A DNA stretch of 64,000 nucleotides from Azadirachta indica (lineage: Eukaryota > Streptophyta > Magnoliopsida > Sapindales > Meliaceae), in assembly GCA_022749755.1 (NCBI GenBank), contig CM040446.1, positions 17,667,609-17,731,608 on the forward strand, read 5' to 3'. This document shows positions 10,901 through 24,600 of the stretch, one piece after another (the first letter of the stretch is position 1; each line of letters starts with the position of its first letter). The position numbers and the translations under genes are program-made. Below the pieces are notes generated by a model. The model had not been told where the DNA came from. It saw nothing but the letters and a program-made list of their open reading frames with translations, and did no database searches.

Positions 10901-13900
10901 GAGCATCCTGTAAGATTAAAACCCAGTAGCAGCTTCAGACAATTAAACACATAAGAATTTAAACTATTGTTTCTTCAACAATAACTATGATACCTGGCAC
11001 TTGTACATGCAGGACATTCTATATCCTTCCCCAAGAATTCTCAAGAGGCTTAATAACTCTGAAGCACCAGTTATGATTCTTGATCCACTCACGGTAGTCC
11101 CACCAACTGGCACAGTTGTTCCTTCTTGCGCAAGAGATCTAGCATCACCTGTGGGAAATGAGCTAGACACAGTCGACATTGTATTTACCCGAGAATCATC
11201 AAAAGCCTCATTGCGCATCCCTAAATATAATTTTGTTAAAACCAGGAATAGATGTCATTCTTATTGCCCCAAAATAATTTCACTAAGAGTAATAACAGGA
11301 ACCAACATCAATTAATGAAAACAAATACAAGTATAAAGAGAATCAGACTATTTTCTTGGACAAAATATTTTGCATTTCAAAGATACCAAACCGATTGTGG
11401 ATTTCCTTTTTTTGAACATTGTCAGGGAAGAGGAATAAACAATTACAAATTTATCATATATTAGAAATTGACACCCATAAACCAAACCGACCTTGCTAAC
11501 CAAGAAACCTTAATGGCTGTGGTAAGTTTTCTCTGGGAAGAATAGAACAATTTTTTAAGTGAAAAGCAGGCATAATACTAGGACTGAATTTACTAGCAGT
11601 GACTTAATTGATGAATAATGTTGTAAAAGATGAATGTTATTGAATTATGGTCATTTTCACCCCCTTCAATCATAATGATGTTATAGTTTACAGAATTAGT
11701 GATACACATGAAGATGCATCACCTTCTTCAATATTTTCATTTGCCCAAGACTGTCCCTTACGAACTGTTACAGAACGAAGCGCCATAGAACTAAACTTCG
11801 AACCTCCAAGATACTTAGAAGAGTTGTTAGTCCCATTTCCAGCTACTGCTGTGGTACTTGCATTTGCATTGGCCCCTGCTTCTCCAGCAAGCCTCGTACT
11901 TCGTCGCGGGCCAGAATCAGAAAATAGCCGGCCAGAAATCTGAAAACACGAGAAAAATTATTTTCAAGAGCGAGTTTTCTGATCTGTACATTCATGAGTA
12001 CATCTATAGATCTCTAGTCTCAGAAAATGCGAGCAAATGAGCAAATGATAGTAACATCAAAACCACTAGGTCCTAAACAATGTATTAAAGCAAAACTATA
12101 GTCACTGAGAGTACGCAAATGTGGATTACCATACATACCAGTGGTATGAAATCAAGCAAAAAGATGATAGAAGCGATTACATACTACTTCAACAAACAGA
12201 CAAACATATAGCCACACAACCAAGCCAATGAACTGAATGCTGCATAATCACAAATAAAGCAAATAATCCTTGGAATGCTAATTCTAAACCTGAATCTACT
12301 TCACTGCCAGAACCACATAAAGTAACAAAAAGAATACAAAATGATATCAGGGATGAACTGATACTTGTGTGCCTGCTGTGAAGTTCAAATCTGGACACGC
12401 TTTCCGCTTCTCATGTACAACAAAAAAATACTAACTTTAACCCTGACTTTTTTACCAAGCTATCCTTTGCCAATTGATTATTAAAATATAAACCAACTTC
12501 CACAAAGTGATTCACTATGTGGCATCTCACATTTTGAGATGGTAACATTTTAAACAGCCAATTTTATCGATACAACAACCAAGGAGAACTAAGGAAAGAA
12601 AGAAATGCAAGCTGATGGGTTAGTATCTAAATAACCAAAGTTGCATAAAGATTAAATTAATATAAGTTGCAGATAGATGCATGGAAAACCTTCCGTAATT
12701 TTCCTTCATCCACAAACTTTCTTCGAGGGGCCTGAATGGTAGAGCTAACAGTTGACCTTGGAGAGCTATCAGTGCTGAGTGTGTTTAGATTTGGGCCATT
12801 TGGCTGCACATTTCTACACAAAGGCGGAGGAGCGACACCTGACAACTGCAATAAATACAGAAGCTAAGTCCAATGGTCCATCATTAAACAAGAAAGAATA
12901 AAAACTAGAAAAAGCAAATAAACTCTCTATACATACTTACCGAAACAAAACCTAAGCAAAAAAATCACAGTCAAAGTCCAAAGCAAAAATACAAATTTAA
13001 ACATTTGAAAATTTCTCAAGTAACAAGCAGCAGAATGTAATTTGTATTAATACCTGTGTGGTCATTGGCGAAGGTGTATTATAGAATGATGATATATTTG
13101 AAGGACCACCATTTAAAGGCTGACTAGCAGCTCCTGCCAACACAGCTGCTCCATGGTAATTTCCTGGGAGATCTCTAAGGTTATTGGCTTGTATGTTTTT
13201 CAATTGTCTTGGACTGACATCTTCAGAAGCAGAACTTTTAGAAGAAAGTAAATTGCGATCCTCACTCGATAAGTGCAAGTTTTGGGCATTTTGTAAGTAC
13301 TGCTTTTGAATGCATAGAGCAGCTGCTTCACTGAAAACTGCAGTTGCTTCGTCAGCAGCACCTAGAAAATTCAAAAACAAATATGGCCGTTGCTCAAGTA
13401 CGGACATAGCAAAAGAAAATGGAAAAGCGCCAAATAACACTCGTAAACAATAATTATACTTCTCAAGAAATAAACAGTATTTGATTAAGCTGAAATGCCA
13501 TAGTTATCAATCAAGGAGAAGTATAGTATCTGAATTAAAACTGAAGACAAGACAGCTAATTGCAAAACATTATATACATTTTTTGTAAAACTTAAGAAGA
13601 AAATTAATTCAGTAACTGTGACCATCAATTTAGCAAGGACTTGTCCTGATGTATAAATGAGATAATTTTACTGAACACTTTTAGATATCATAAGCCATAA
13701 GAAATAAAAAAATTACTCCCATGCTAAAAGGTAAAAAACTTGATGCACATATTAGCTATGTAAAATTGCAAGAAAGAAGAGCAAATGGAAGAGACAGAAA
13801 GAATTCTAAGGACCTTTCTGTCTGGAAAAGTTGGAATCTCTTATGCCAACTCAACTGATGAAATATTTCTTATTGCATTTGCACAATTGCATTCAATGAA

Positions 13901-16115
13901 TGAGGTCTCATACTATGAAAGCTTGCTGCTCTAAACTCAATACACAGCTAGATGCAAGACTGTACTTCTATCCTTTGGGCTATCAAGCTCAATCAGAAAA
14001 CTTATTGAACAATCAACTCCAGAAAATAAATGGAAGCGCATTGTTTACAATAGCACACATCGAGATGGAATTCTCACAAAAAAACAGGTAAAACAGTTGC
14101 AACTTTCTGAGCAAGAGTAAGCAAAATCACATAAAAGAAGACATTAGTGAAAGGCCAATGTTTGGTACAAAGTAGAAGCAAGAAATAAAAGGATCAATTT
14201 GCTGACCCATTTGTACGATATTGTTGATTCAGTTGAATTTGATTTCTAAACATCACCAGATCCACATTATGTTGATTCATCTTAAGAATTGAATAACAAG
14301 GTACTGCTCACAGATCTTTTTATCTACTTATGCCTTAAGCAATGTGCAGTAACAAAATGAGACAACAAAAGTGTTCTTTGTACAAACCTAATATACACAA
14401 TTCCTCATATGCAGCCCATAGTAAAGGATCTATAGACAACGCCAGCTTAAAGTGATGAACGGCGTTTTTCCTTCTATCAGTGTACCTGTATACAAATAAA
14501 TCGCAGTCAGTGCATGGAATAAAAAATTGATCCAACTGTGCAAATGTGTCAAGAAACATGTAGAACAAACTTTCAATAGTAATTTCCTCCGAGTATCTAC
14601 AGCAATGCAGACAATTAACAATTTCTGTCACTTATAACCAAAAGATTAAAAATCAAAGTGGAATGCATCCTTGAGGAGTAAATGATACAATTTGGGAAAG
14701 CAAAGCAACCTGTAAATAAGCCCCATAAGGTAATGGCCAGCTGCACCATTTGGGATCTGCACAGAATGGACGAGTAACAATGAGAAAGTTATTTTCAACC
14801 TGAGACCAAAAATTCTTTTTTGAAGAAAGAAATGGAATTAGTGGATTTATTAAAACTTGAGTATGAAAAAATCAAGTAAAATGTCATGCCACTCTTTTTA
14901 TTCTCCAGTCTGATTATTAAGTAATTTTTTGTCAAAAATATTTGTTCTCCTGTTGAAATAAAACTGTGATCATTAAAAACATTTTCTCTGCTGAAAACAA
15001 ACTCTTGAAGAAAGACATATTAACTACCTCTGTACCACGCTCGTTTGCAGGACTTAGTGCAGTTTCAGCTTCACTAAGAAGATCCATTTGAAAGCATGAT
15101 ACTGCAAACAAGTAGCGGGATAGAGCCATTTGTGTTCCTTCACATAATAATAAATCAAAAAAGAATACAAACCCATTAATAAGCAACAATGCCATAATCA
15201 TTCACTTGAAATGGGTAAAGAATTCATGAAAAATATATATCATAAAATTAGGGCAAGATGAAAAACATGATGAACATGCAGCACTTACCCTTCAAAATAC
15301 TATAGGCAGCATAAGCTTGATTGCTCTGCAAGTAGCAAGCAGCTAATAATTGCAAATTCACCTGCACGTGAATGAAAGCACAGATTACGTATCTACTGAA
15401 AATGATAGAAGCAGAGAGGAGAAAACAGGTGAAAGGAAATGGAAATATCGTCCACTAAAATTGAGTGTGTCTAGTGAAGCAAGAAGGAAATGCAGCTAAA
15501 TGAGAGACCCCGTTGACAAAGAGTAACAGAATCACATAAATTAGCATTAAAGCTCATTTTACAACCTTTCAGAATGATCACATCTACAACGACCAATAAC
15601 TAAAAAACTACTGAGATGTATTTAAAAGCTTACATTAAATGCAGTGTAACTTAACGTTATGATAATTCAAATTACACATTGTATAAACATCCAAATCCGC
15701 AAGGAAACAAAACATCATGATCCTAATTAATAAATTAAAAAAGGTAGACCTAATCGGTAAAAACTCAAAAACAACGCATAAAATGAAAGCTCCAGATATC
15801 AAAAATACGAAAACTAATTTCATAAATCATAAAGTATCAATGCAGATAATCTCCACCACAGTGTACAGCAAAGGCATGAAACTTGAAAATAATGAATAGT
15901 TTAAGCTGAAAGAGATTATTTTTTTCTCTCTTCTCTCCTCATTGCCGCCGATAACACACACCCCGAAGAAAGAGAAAGGAACAGAGAGATTTTGCGGAAA
16001 TTAGTAGTACCTCAGAAGGGAACTCGGCGCAGAGTCGTTCGCAAAGGAAAATGGCGTTTCGGTACATGAAATTGCGGAGACTGTTCTGCACACAGTCTGT
16101 GAGTATCGCTTCCAT
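7992..16115 (-). CDS. CDC27B: Anaphase-promoting complex subunit 3 (CDC27B/HOBBIT-like)
   Basis: TPR scaffold subunit of the nuclear APC/C ubiquitin ligase, which binds co-activators and so directs cyclin and securin destruction; the Arabidopsis counterpart HOBBIT also acts in meristem cell division. Sixteen exons (plus coordinates): 16011-16115, 15289-15361, 15028-15137, 14710-14756, 14388-14485, 13054-13361, 12690-12845, 11723-11939, 10994-11220, 10842-10907, 10195-10314, 9456-9532, 9217-9336, 8888-9107, 8510-8791, 7992-8036. All introns are GT-AG and the frame closes at 756 aa, near the 744 aa of Arabidopsis. The N-terminus MEAILTDCVQNSLRNF, the N-terminal TPRs (about 35-145), the poorly structured Ser-rich middle (about 165-430, with QAPRRKFVDEGKLRK near 285-299) and the C-terminal TPR array (about 440-735, including HYNSWYGLGMVFLRQEKFEF) all fit the family. 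One intron carries a MITE-like insert. Confidence 0.95.
9670..9933. mobile_element. MITE-like insertion in CDC27B intron 11
   Basis: A block of about 264 bp lies between exons 9456-9532 and 10195-10314. It begins aggagtgggcaaaaac and its reverse-complement end begins aagtgggcacgtgt, giving a short inverted repeat around AGTGGGCA. The interior is rich in aaccaaaccgaac / ggttcggtttgg-like sequence, which is typical of a widespread class of short plant transposons. Possible imperfect flanking repeats are acctgacat and acctcatat. No coding capacity. It lies away from both splice sites and probably does not affect the mRNA. Confidence 0.5.
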
Positions 16116-16284
16116 GGCTTTTTCTCTGATTTTGAGTTTTTGAGAGAGAAGGAGAGAGAGAAGGGTTGTCCGGCTGTGGGGGTTTCTTCTAGGTTCAATT
16201 TCAAAACGGGAAGGCACGTGTTATCTGTTTCTCTTTCAAAAGACGCGGCACGTGACAGGGATTGGGAACACTAGTGCCGTAGTT

Positions 16285-16917
16285 AGGGATGGCAATGGGG
16301 TGGGGTGGGGTGGGGGTGGGGGTGGCATGCCCCGTTCTCCAACCCGTTTTCTATTTTAATTTCCATTCCCCACCCAATTCTTCACTAAATTTAATGGGAC
16401 GGGGATGGAGAATTTTCATACGAGAAATAAGTTTTTCATCCTCATATTAATTCTTTATTTTATATTATTTTTATAAATTAATTTTAATAACATAAGAATT
16501 TAATTAACTTAAATAAAAATATTATTAATATATTATTAGAAACACAATATAAAGTCTTTTTAATTTTTAATTTTTTACTTTTTATTTATATATTCTATTT
16601 TTTATAATATTAATTCATGACTCTATATTTTTTTATTATTAATTACATTTAATTATAATATATAATTTTATAAATTATAATATAAAAAATTATATTTACA
16701 TATATAAAATTTAATTTATAAATTATAATATATTTATATTATGTTTTTTATTGGGGAATGGGGTGGGGAGAGATAAACCAATCCCTGTCCCATTAATAAA
16801 TTGGGGATTAATTTCTCCTCCGTTCTCCACCCCATTCCTCAAAATTTATTTAAATTCTCTTCCATTAGAGGTGGATCCCTGTGGGTTTGGAGCCCCGTAG
16901 GAAATTTTGTCATCCCT
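16285..16917. mobile_element. Short inverted-repeat transposon with 10-bp target duplication
   Basis: The element starts AGGGATGGCAA, followed by a G-rich run, and ends TTGTCATCCCT, an 11-bp terminal inverted repeat with one mismatch. It is flanked on both sides by a perfect 10-bp direct repeat tgccgtagtt (16275-16284 and 16918-16927). The sub-terminal parts are GC-rich (ggggtgggg..., ...gccccgtagg) and the centre is extremely AT-rich. It has no open frame. The target-site length suits a Mutator-like non-autonomous element, but the superfamily is not certain. It lies about 170 bp upstream of the CDC27B start codon. Confidence 0.75.
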
Positions 16918-16927
16918 TGCCGTAGTT

Positions 16928-18747
16928 AGGAAATTCCATGATTGCTCGAAATTTAGAATTAACTAAGACGGAAATTTATACGCATATAATCGTGATGTTA
17001 AAGAAAAATGAAGTCGATTTGATTGGTCAGGTTTGTTTCAAATTACTGAAATTATACATGATTTGAAATCAAGATTAGCTAACTAATCTAAATCAATAAC
17101 AATGGCCAGAGCAAAGATTCCAATCCAGGCGCCCAAAAATACAAACAATTCGTATGTTTGATATTTAAAAGAAAATACTAATATTTCAACTTAAAATTAT
17201 TAAAAAAAATAATATAAAATTTTAATTTTGTGTAAATAAAAAAGTGCAAATAATTATATTTTTGAACGTTTTGACTCGTAAACAAAATTATTAGAAGAAA
17301 AAAAAAAGGATACCAATTAGTTTCAAGAATATAAATATTTCAATTTTAAAAATTTTAACAATATAAAATTTATTAGTGTGAGTAAACAACCTAAACACAT
17401 ATCAGCTTGGTTTTGCAGTGTTTTTTTATTCTATTTGTCTTAGTTATGATGATCAATAAGTTTGATTTTGTTTTTAGTTTTTAAATTAAACTATATTAAG
17501 AATTGAAATGAACAGAATAAAAAATAAAACATAAAGAAATTTAAAAAATAACAATTCTTGAACATTATGTGTTAGTATCTTTTTACTTTTATGTATAAAA
17601 TCTAAAGGCTATTGTTTATTTTTTAAAATTAAAATTAAAATTTTTACAACTGAAATCAAGTCTAAATAAATTCAAATCAAGATCAAACTAAACGAAATCG
17701 AATTTAATTAGTTGGATTCATTTCAATTTGATCTTATGAGAATTCAATTTACTTTGTTTCTAAATTTAAATAAATTAAATTTACTTTAGTTCTATATTGA
17801 TTTTTATAAAAAAGAATTATTTTTCCGATCCTTAAAATTTAAAAAAAGAAACTATTTAAAAAATCAGTTTTTGTCATTTTATGATTAAACAAAATTATCA
17901 TTAATTACTTAAAAGAGAGTGTAATTTATTGAGAGTAGTTAATTTAGATGTAGAGAATAATCGGTGAAAATTTATAATAGACAATAATTAATTATATCGT
18001 CTATACATAAAACAATAGCATGATAAAGATTAAAAAAGGGCAAATGAATATAAAATGTAGAATTTTGTATGAGTATTTTTTTTTTATTAATATATATTGT
18101 ATGTCATTTAAAATGAAGGAGCCACTCACATGCCTGGAATCATGAAAACCATTTCATTTATAAAATGGTGGCCCAGATGGCTCCCTTCTGATACTAACGA
18201 TTTCAACTAATATGTTAAGGAGGATTATAGGGAATCTAATTGAAATCAAATTTATTTTAAACTATTTTTTAGGTTTATATCAGAAACCATTTCTACAAAT
18301 ACTTTAATTTAATATAAATTTTTTTTTTTGAAAGCGTTTAACATAAATTTTTTAAAAAAGCTTTTTCATTATCTATCAACCAAAAAAGAGTAATATAAAT
18401 GAAATATAATGTAAGTTAGGTAACTTTCAGTTACTGATAATCAATTAAATAAGACATTAATTTTTTCACTTGAGGTTCATCAAAATTTTTGTTTTTATTA
18501 GATTAGTATAAACATTCTTTTATCAAGCAAGCAACTTAATCAAAACCATCAGTATTAATTGACGATCCTAGGATTATCTCGCAGGGAAATACTGGTGTTG
18601 TCATCAAAATACACAATTTAATTAAGAAAATCAAAGAACATTTAATTGAATAGGCACCTTAACCAAGCCCAAATAATGATTGATAAAAAGAAATGAGGAT
18701 GATAGTGACAATTTAGTCACTAACCAAACAAACAAAGTACTCAGATT
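16928..18747. other. AT-rich intergenic DNA
   Basis: Separates the CDC27B promoter from the 3' end of the PPR gene. I see no coding frame with family resemblance, only poly-A/T tracts and short AT repeats. A weak inverted repeat around 18118-18185 (gaaggagcca ... tggctccctt) was noted but is too short and mismatched to call. Confidence 0.6.
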
Positions 18748-20187
18748 TCAATCTGATTTTGTTGCTAAGCTATAAGCAGGAAGCTTAGAAAGTTTTCTGT
18801 GCTTCATAATGCCTCTTACTCTTTCAACCTCTTCCCACAAACCTCTACTAGCATAAATATTTGACAAAACCACATAAGCCCCATCATTCCAGGGTTCCAA
18901 CTCTTGCAAATGCTTAGCCACCCATTCTCCCATCTTCACATGCCCAAATTTCTCACAGGCACCCATCAAACACCCCCATATCACCACATTTGCCTTCATT
19001 GGCATCCCTTCCACCATCTCTCTTGCCTCTTGTAGCAACCCTGATCGGCCAAGAAGATCCACCATGCACCCATAGTGGGGCAATTGGGGTGCTATTTGAT
19101 ATACATTCTTCATCATTTCAAAATAGTGCTTCCCTTCTTGCACTTTCCCACCATGCACACAAGCGCTTAGAACTCCAACAAAAGTCACGTGATTAGGCCT
19201 AACACCAGCTTCTCTCATGTAATGGAAACACTCAAGCGCTTCATTGGCATGTCCGTTCATAGCGTAACCCACAATCATGGATGTCCATGAGGACACATTA
19301 CGATGGTCTATCCTTGAGAAGACCTTATAAGCTAAGTCCAGCCTTCCACATTTCCCATACATGTCTATAAGGGAATTCAACATCAAAATATCCGATTTTT
19401 GCATACTTGTAGCTTGGAAAACGTACTTATGTAATTGAAGTGCTAACTCCAAATCTCCTAAACTTCCACACGCGGAAGTTACACTAACCATAGTCACATC
19501 ATCAGGCTCAAACCCGCTTTTTTTAAGCTTTATGAACATATTTATCGCTTCCCTGGCACGTCCACCTTGGGAAAGCCCAGCTATGATTGCATTCCATGAA
19601 CCTAACTTTCTTTCACGATTTCCATCAAACACCTTGCTTCCATTTTCGAGTTCTCCCGCTTTAGAATAAAGACTAATGAAGCCGCTCTCGCAGAACTCGT
19701 TCGACTCAAGTCCAAGTCGTATAGCAAGCGAGTGAAATTGCCTGCCAATCTCTATAGCAAAGAATTGGCAAGCGGCTTTTAAGATGATAGGAAGAGTGTA
19801 ACAGTCAGGCAGGACACCGGCTCGTGACATGAAAATATAAACATACAGCGCCTTGTTGGGAGCCTCTAACCTAGTGTATGATCTCATAATGTTGTTCCAG
19901 TGAAATGCGGCAGGGTAGGATTGTAACAATTGAGTGCGGATTATATGAGCATAAATTTGATTCAGTTGCAGTAAGTTGGTACATTTTGACAATTGGGTTG
20001 CCATAGTTTTGGCCGTGTCTTGGGTATCAAGCGGTAAGTTGCTTGTTGTTGCAGAGCTGTGATTGAGATGGTAAAAAATGGTCAACCCTTTTTTGGGCGT
20101 TTGGGTTTTCGGAAGCCTGTACAAGATGTGGTGAAACGAGGTCATGCGTAGGCGAGAGATACTAAATATTTGAACAGGGGTTAGCAA
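18748..20187 (-). CDS. PPR protein, PLS class with E region, At1g77170-like
   Basis: Intronless 479-codon gene. Pentatricopeptide proteins bind organelle RNA; PLS-class members usually guide C-to-U editing in mitochondria or plastids. The N-terminal 60 residues are rich in Ser, Thr and basic residues and lack structured repeats, which fits a transit peptide. The repeat array runs from about residue 70 to 400, with recurring motifs such as NSLIDMYGKCGRLDLA, VSSWTSMIVGYAMNGHANEA, GVRPNHVTFVGVLSACVHGG and HYGCMVDLLGRSGLLQEA. The tail (WGCLMGACEKFGH, LEPWNDGAYVVLSNIYA) is the E region; no DYW domain follows and the protein ends at LATKSD. Closest remembered relative is Arabidopsis At1g77170. An alternative start is the Met at codon 15. 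The RNA target is unknown. Confidence 0.9.
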   Translation of the reverse strand: MLTPVQIFSISRLRMTSFHHILYRLPKTQTPKKGLTIFYHLNHSSATTSNLPLDTQDTAKTMATQLSKCTNLLQLNQIYAHIIRTQLLQSYPAAFHWNNIMRSYTRLEAPNKALYVYIFMSRAGVLPDCYTLPIILKAACQFFAIEIGRQFHSLAIRLGLESNEFCESGFISLYSKAGELENGSKVFDGNRERKLGSWNAIIAGLSQGGRAREAINMFIKLKKSGFEPDDVTMVSVTSACGSLGDLELALQLHKYVFQATSMQKSDILMLNSLIDMYGKCGRLDLAYKVFSRIDHRNVSSWTSMIVGYAMNGHANEALECFHYMREAGVRPNHVTFVGVLSACVHGGKVQEGKHYFEMMKNVYQIAPQLPHYGCMVDLLGRSGLLQEAREMVEGMPMKANVVIWGCLMGACEKFGHVKMGEWVAKHLQELEPWNDGAYVVLSNIYASRGLWEEVERVRGIMKHRKLSKLPAYSLATKSD

Positions 20188-20828
20188 ACATGGGTGACGA
20201 AACTATAAACCTGACTTCAACGCTGTAACTTCTTTGAGTTTGGCCAAATTGAATCGGAGGTTTTTTTTTTTTTTTGGTTTTCGGTTCAAACTTGTTGATA
20301 TATTAATTGAAAATCTATCGATTGACATCAAACAGCTGAACGTTGACATAATTATTGAAAGGGAGAATGATTATTATTTATGTTTTTTAAGCTAACTCTA
20401 TAATTTTTTTAATATTTTATGACTTTCTTAAATTTTGATTTTAACTTTTAATATTTTAAATATTTTTGATTTCATCATTTTATAAATTAATTGAATTAAT
20501 AAGTAAAATTAAAAAAAAGAATTAAGAATAATATAATATTAAAACATTATAAGAGATAATGGAGTTTTGACTTAAAAAGTAGGAGATAATGGACATTCTC
20601 CTTTATTAAAATTTATATTCATTTTTAATAAAATTATTTAAAAAAATATAAAATCGACCTCTATTTAAAAGAATATAAAATTTAACGACCGACATATATA
20701 ATAGTATTTTATTTATTGAAATTTTCACTTTTATATAATGTATTTTTACTATTTTTTATTTTAAATATTTAACATTTGATACTATGTAAGGGAAAGGAAA
20801 AAAAAAAAAAGTTTTATGTCTAACCTTG

Positions 20829-20874
<46 letters not shown>

Positions 20875-21647
20875 CAACATCTGAAAGATATTCACTCGTA
20901 TACACACGTTGGAACATTAAAGTATAGTTTTAAGACTATTTAATCATATTTTTTTTATTTATTAATCCAATTTAAAATACCAAGAAAATTCAAGTTAGAC
21001 TTTGAAAATATTGTAAACTTATTATACAAGATAAATAAATATTATGTGTGAGTGAGTTCAGACACACGGTTAAGATAATAATTACCTTAACGATTAGTTT
21101 AATATTGTACTAAAATCTCTCCACACATAATCCTACACAATAGCAGTATTAGAACCTGAAAAAGAGTTAAAATTTTTATAGATTAGCTATTTTACTGCTA
21201 AATTGTTACAAAAACTCTTCACAAATAAAAATAACACATTTTTCTTTTTCTTTTTGTTATTAAATTAGATTATCGTTGCACTAACTCGAGTATTAAAGGA
21301 CTATCACGGGTAAAATTCTTGATGCCTCGTAATGTCAACTGCCAGCTGGGGTAAACATGGGAATTACTTTGTCCTTTAAACAATTTTGAATTAAGATGAA
21401 ATAATAATTAAAAAAAAATTATGTCAAGAGTCTTATGAGATAAAAGATAGGGTAGCATGGCGTTACATCTCGAAACTGAAAGGGTCAACAAGCCCACAGG
21501 CTTATTTAGTTACAAGAGCTCAATTCTGGCAAGGCCCATTTCCCCACGAAGCAACCGAAAATCAGAAACGCGAGAATCTGTTTTCCAACTCGCAAGTTTC
21601 TCATTGTTTGTTCCTTTATTGGAGTTGTCGTTCTCGAAGCATCCGAC
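20188..21647. other. Divergent intergenic region between PPR and LRR genes
   Basis: About 1.46 kb between two divergently transcribed genes, so it should contain both promoters. The sequence is AT-rich with a poly-T run at 20262-20275, a (ATA)n tract and poly-A runs. The last 200 bases become GC-richer, consistent with the 5' leader of the LRR gene. No further gene is seen. Confidence 0.6.
20831..20867. repeat. (ATA)n microsatellite
   Basis: About 12 uninterrupted trinucleotide units followed by an A run, in the shared promoter region of the PPR and LRR genes. Confidence 0.95.
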
Positions 21648-24600
21648 ATGGACAACCAAACCCAACCATCGGCGGAGGCGAATTCCGATCAGGCGGTGGA
21701 GATTGACTTGTCAAATACCGTTCTTGATCTCACCAGTTTCCAGCTCCATGATCTCGACTCAGTCGAACTATCTACAGGTCTAACCGAGCTGGACCTCACC
21801 GCGAATCGTTTATCGAGCTTGGATTCCAGAATTTCGCATCTTTCCAACCTGAAAAAGCTGTCATTTCGACAAAACCTTATCGATGATGCTGCTATCGAGT
21901 CAATTTCTCGCTGGGACGAGTTATCTGGTCTCGAGGTACTTTTTTTGTCAAACGTTGTTTCGTTGCCGAGATGATGTAGGAAACGATTTGGCGTTTTGAT
22001 TTTGCTATTTTTTACTTGCTTGGTTACTCCTAGAAGTCAAGGAGGGTTGGGGGTGCGTTCAGAAGTGCTTTTCTAGAAAGTGGTTCCTAGAAATACTGCA
22101 AACGGATATTTGAAAGGGTACTTATAGTTTATTGATAGCTTTGCTTCTGTAGAAACTATTGCTTGTTGATAGCTTTGCTTCTATAGAAACTACTGCTAAG
22201 TACTTATTTGATTGAGCCAAACACTAAAAATTTAAAAATGCTGTTCACTATTTAAAAATGTTTCTTAAGTATCAATAGCACTCCTAAATGCACTAAATTT
22301 AGCATGCATTTACTATATTCTTGTAAATTGAAAAGAGAGGACAAGATATTTAATTGCAGTTGTGGATGTGAGTCCTGGGATTTTTATTTTTTACTTTATT
22401 TTATTTATTTTTTGAGCATGAGTCTTTGGAATTTAAATTTTGGTAAATTTGATTCGATACTTATTTGTCGGAGGAGGCTGTTGTCACTTGCAGGAGCTAG
22501 TGCTAAGAGACAATAAAATGACCAAAATACCTGATGTCAGCGTATTCAAGAAGCTTTTGATTTTTGATGTTTCTTTCAATGAGATTACTTCGTTGCATGG
22601 ATTGTCCAAGGTCTCCAACACACTGAAGGAGCTCTATGTTTCTAAAAATGAAGTTCCTAGGATAGAGGAGATTGAACACTTCCACAATTTGCAAATTCTT
22701 GAACTCGGTTCCAACAGATTACGGGTTAGAGCTCTCTCTACAGTAGAATCGAATTTAACAAGTGTGTGGATACAAGCATATTTGTGCATGACTACCCATT
22801 GTGGTGTGTCTGTTTTAGAGACTGAATACCAATAGGGTGTACAGATTTGGAGCATTCTGTTAATGGTTAAGTTCTTACATTCTGTTTTATAGGTAATGGA
22901 GAATTTGCAAACTCTGACAAACTTACAAGAGCTGTGGCTTGGACGAAATCGTATCAAAGTAGTAAACTTATGCGGGCTGAAATGCTTAAAGAAGATTAGC
23001 TTGCAAAGCAACCGTTTAACTTCAATGAAAGGTTTTGAGGTTGGTCATTGTCAAAGATTGTGTCATTCAGACAGAAACTCTCTACATGCTGTATTGCATT
23101 TCCATTGCACTGAAATAATCATGCTTTTTTTCCTGTTATTTTAATTTCCAGGATTGTATTGCTCTGGAAGAACTATATTTGAGCCATAATGGTATTGAAA
23201 AAATGGAAGGCCTTTCTACATTAGTCAACCTTCGAGTGTTAGATGTATCTTCAAATAAGCTAATGTCTGTAGATGGCATTCAAAATCTCACTCGGTATGT
23301 CTATTACTTTCTTTGCCACAGTGGGCATCATATTGTATCACATTGTCTCATTCGATCATTGACTTTACTGTTTGATGGCTCTCTGCTTTCAGGTTGGAAG
23401 ATTTATGGCTTAATGACAATCAAATAGAATCACTAGAAGGCGTTGCTGAGGCTGTTACTGGTTCGAGGGAGTCGCTCACCACCATTTACCTTGAGAACAA
23501 CCCTTGTGTATGATTCTTGCAACCTTTGGAGTCCAATTTTTAAAGAGCCTCTGTATTTGTTATGCATCTTCTGTCCATATGCTTTGATATAGCTTACCGG
23601 CCAGAACTCTTAATTATTTAGATATCTTAGTTCTTTGTCACTTTATGAATGTTTTAGCCGTTCATTCAAATTGTAATTGCTTAATTCATCAAAGGCTTAT
23701 ATCCAACCATTTTTTCACAGACGAGTTCTATTAGATGGTCACATCTTCTGTTCTCTAACTGCATCTACTAGATTCATCTGCTTTTCTCCAACACCTTAAT
23801 ATGAGTTTATATTAAAACTTCCATTTTACTGCACACATCATCTTTCTCCATTCCTCAGAAATTATTTTGTGATTGATCCTGGCAAAGCTGAGTGGGTTGT
23901 TGGCCTTCTCTTTTTTTCCCCACCTTTTCTTTTCATGCTGTTATTTTTCTGGAATCTTCTTTGAATTCATGTTTTAAGGTTGCTGTATTTGTGCTTTTAA
24001 CCTTCATGCTTTTGTGGTTGATTCTGATACTTCAATTTTATCTTTGATTTTTGTTTTTCAAGATACGTGATATTCTGTTCATGAACATCTTACAAATTCA
24101 TAATACTCTTTGTGCGGATATTTTGTATATTTGATGGTCTTCCTTGTCTAATTTTATTAAGATTTCAGCATTCAGAGTGTTTTGCTGGTATCCCTTTTTC
24201 CTTTTCTTGTTGCCTATTAGGATTAATGTTAGATTCATAAATCAGCAGTAATGATCCCATTTGTTAACAAAGACAATTATTATATGGGAACCCTTTTGAA
24301 AAGTTTACATTTTATGACTCTTTTCAGGCAGAATTTCTTCTTGTAAATCCATGTCAACTGCATGTTGGACTTTCTTTATAACGTATTTGGATTGAAAGTA
24401 AAAATGGTTTTTAATTTCTCTTCTGGGAATCTATTTTACCGCACCTGTATGCACTCAGAGATATTAAGACACAGTCAATGAGGTGAAATTTCATTGCAAC
24501 ATTAACTGTTTTCTTGAAAGCCATTATGACCTGCACAAAGGTAGCTTGAAGGTAAACTGCTCTCTTGTTTTATTTGCTGTTAAATATACTGTATGTTAAA

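Noticed and set aside
11647..11943. Plus-strand frames over CDC27B exon 8
   Set aside because: Antisense to a real exon whose minus-strand frame fits CDC27 with correct splice sites.
18118..18185. Possible small-RNA hairpin (gaaggagcca ... tggctccctt)
   Set aside because: The arms pair over only about 10 bases with many mismatches inside, and no known microRNA sequence is present.
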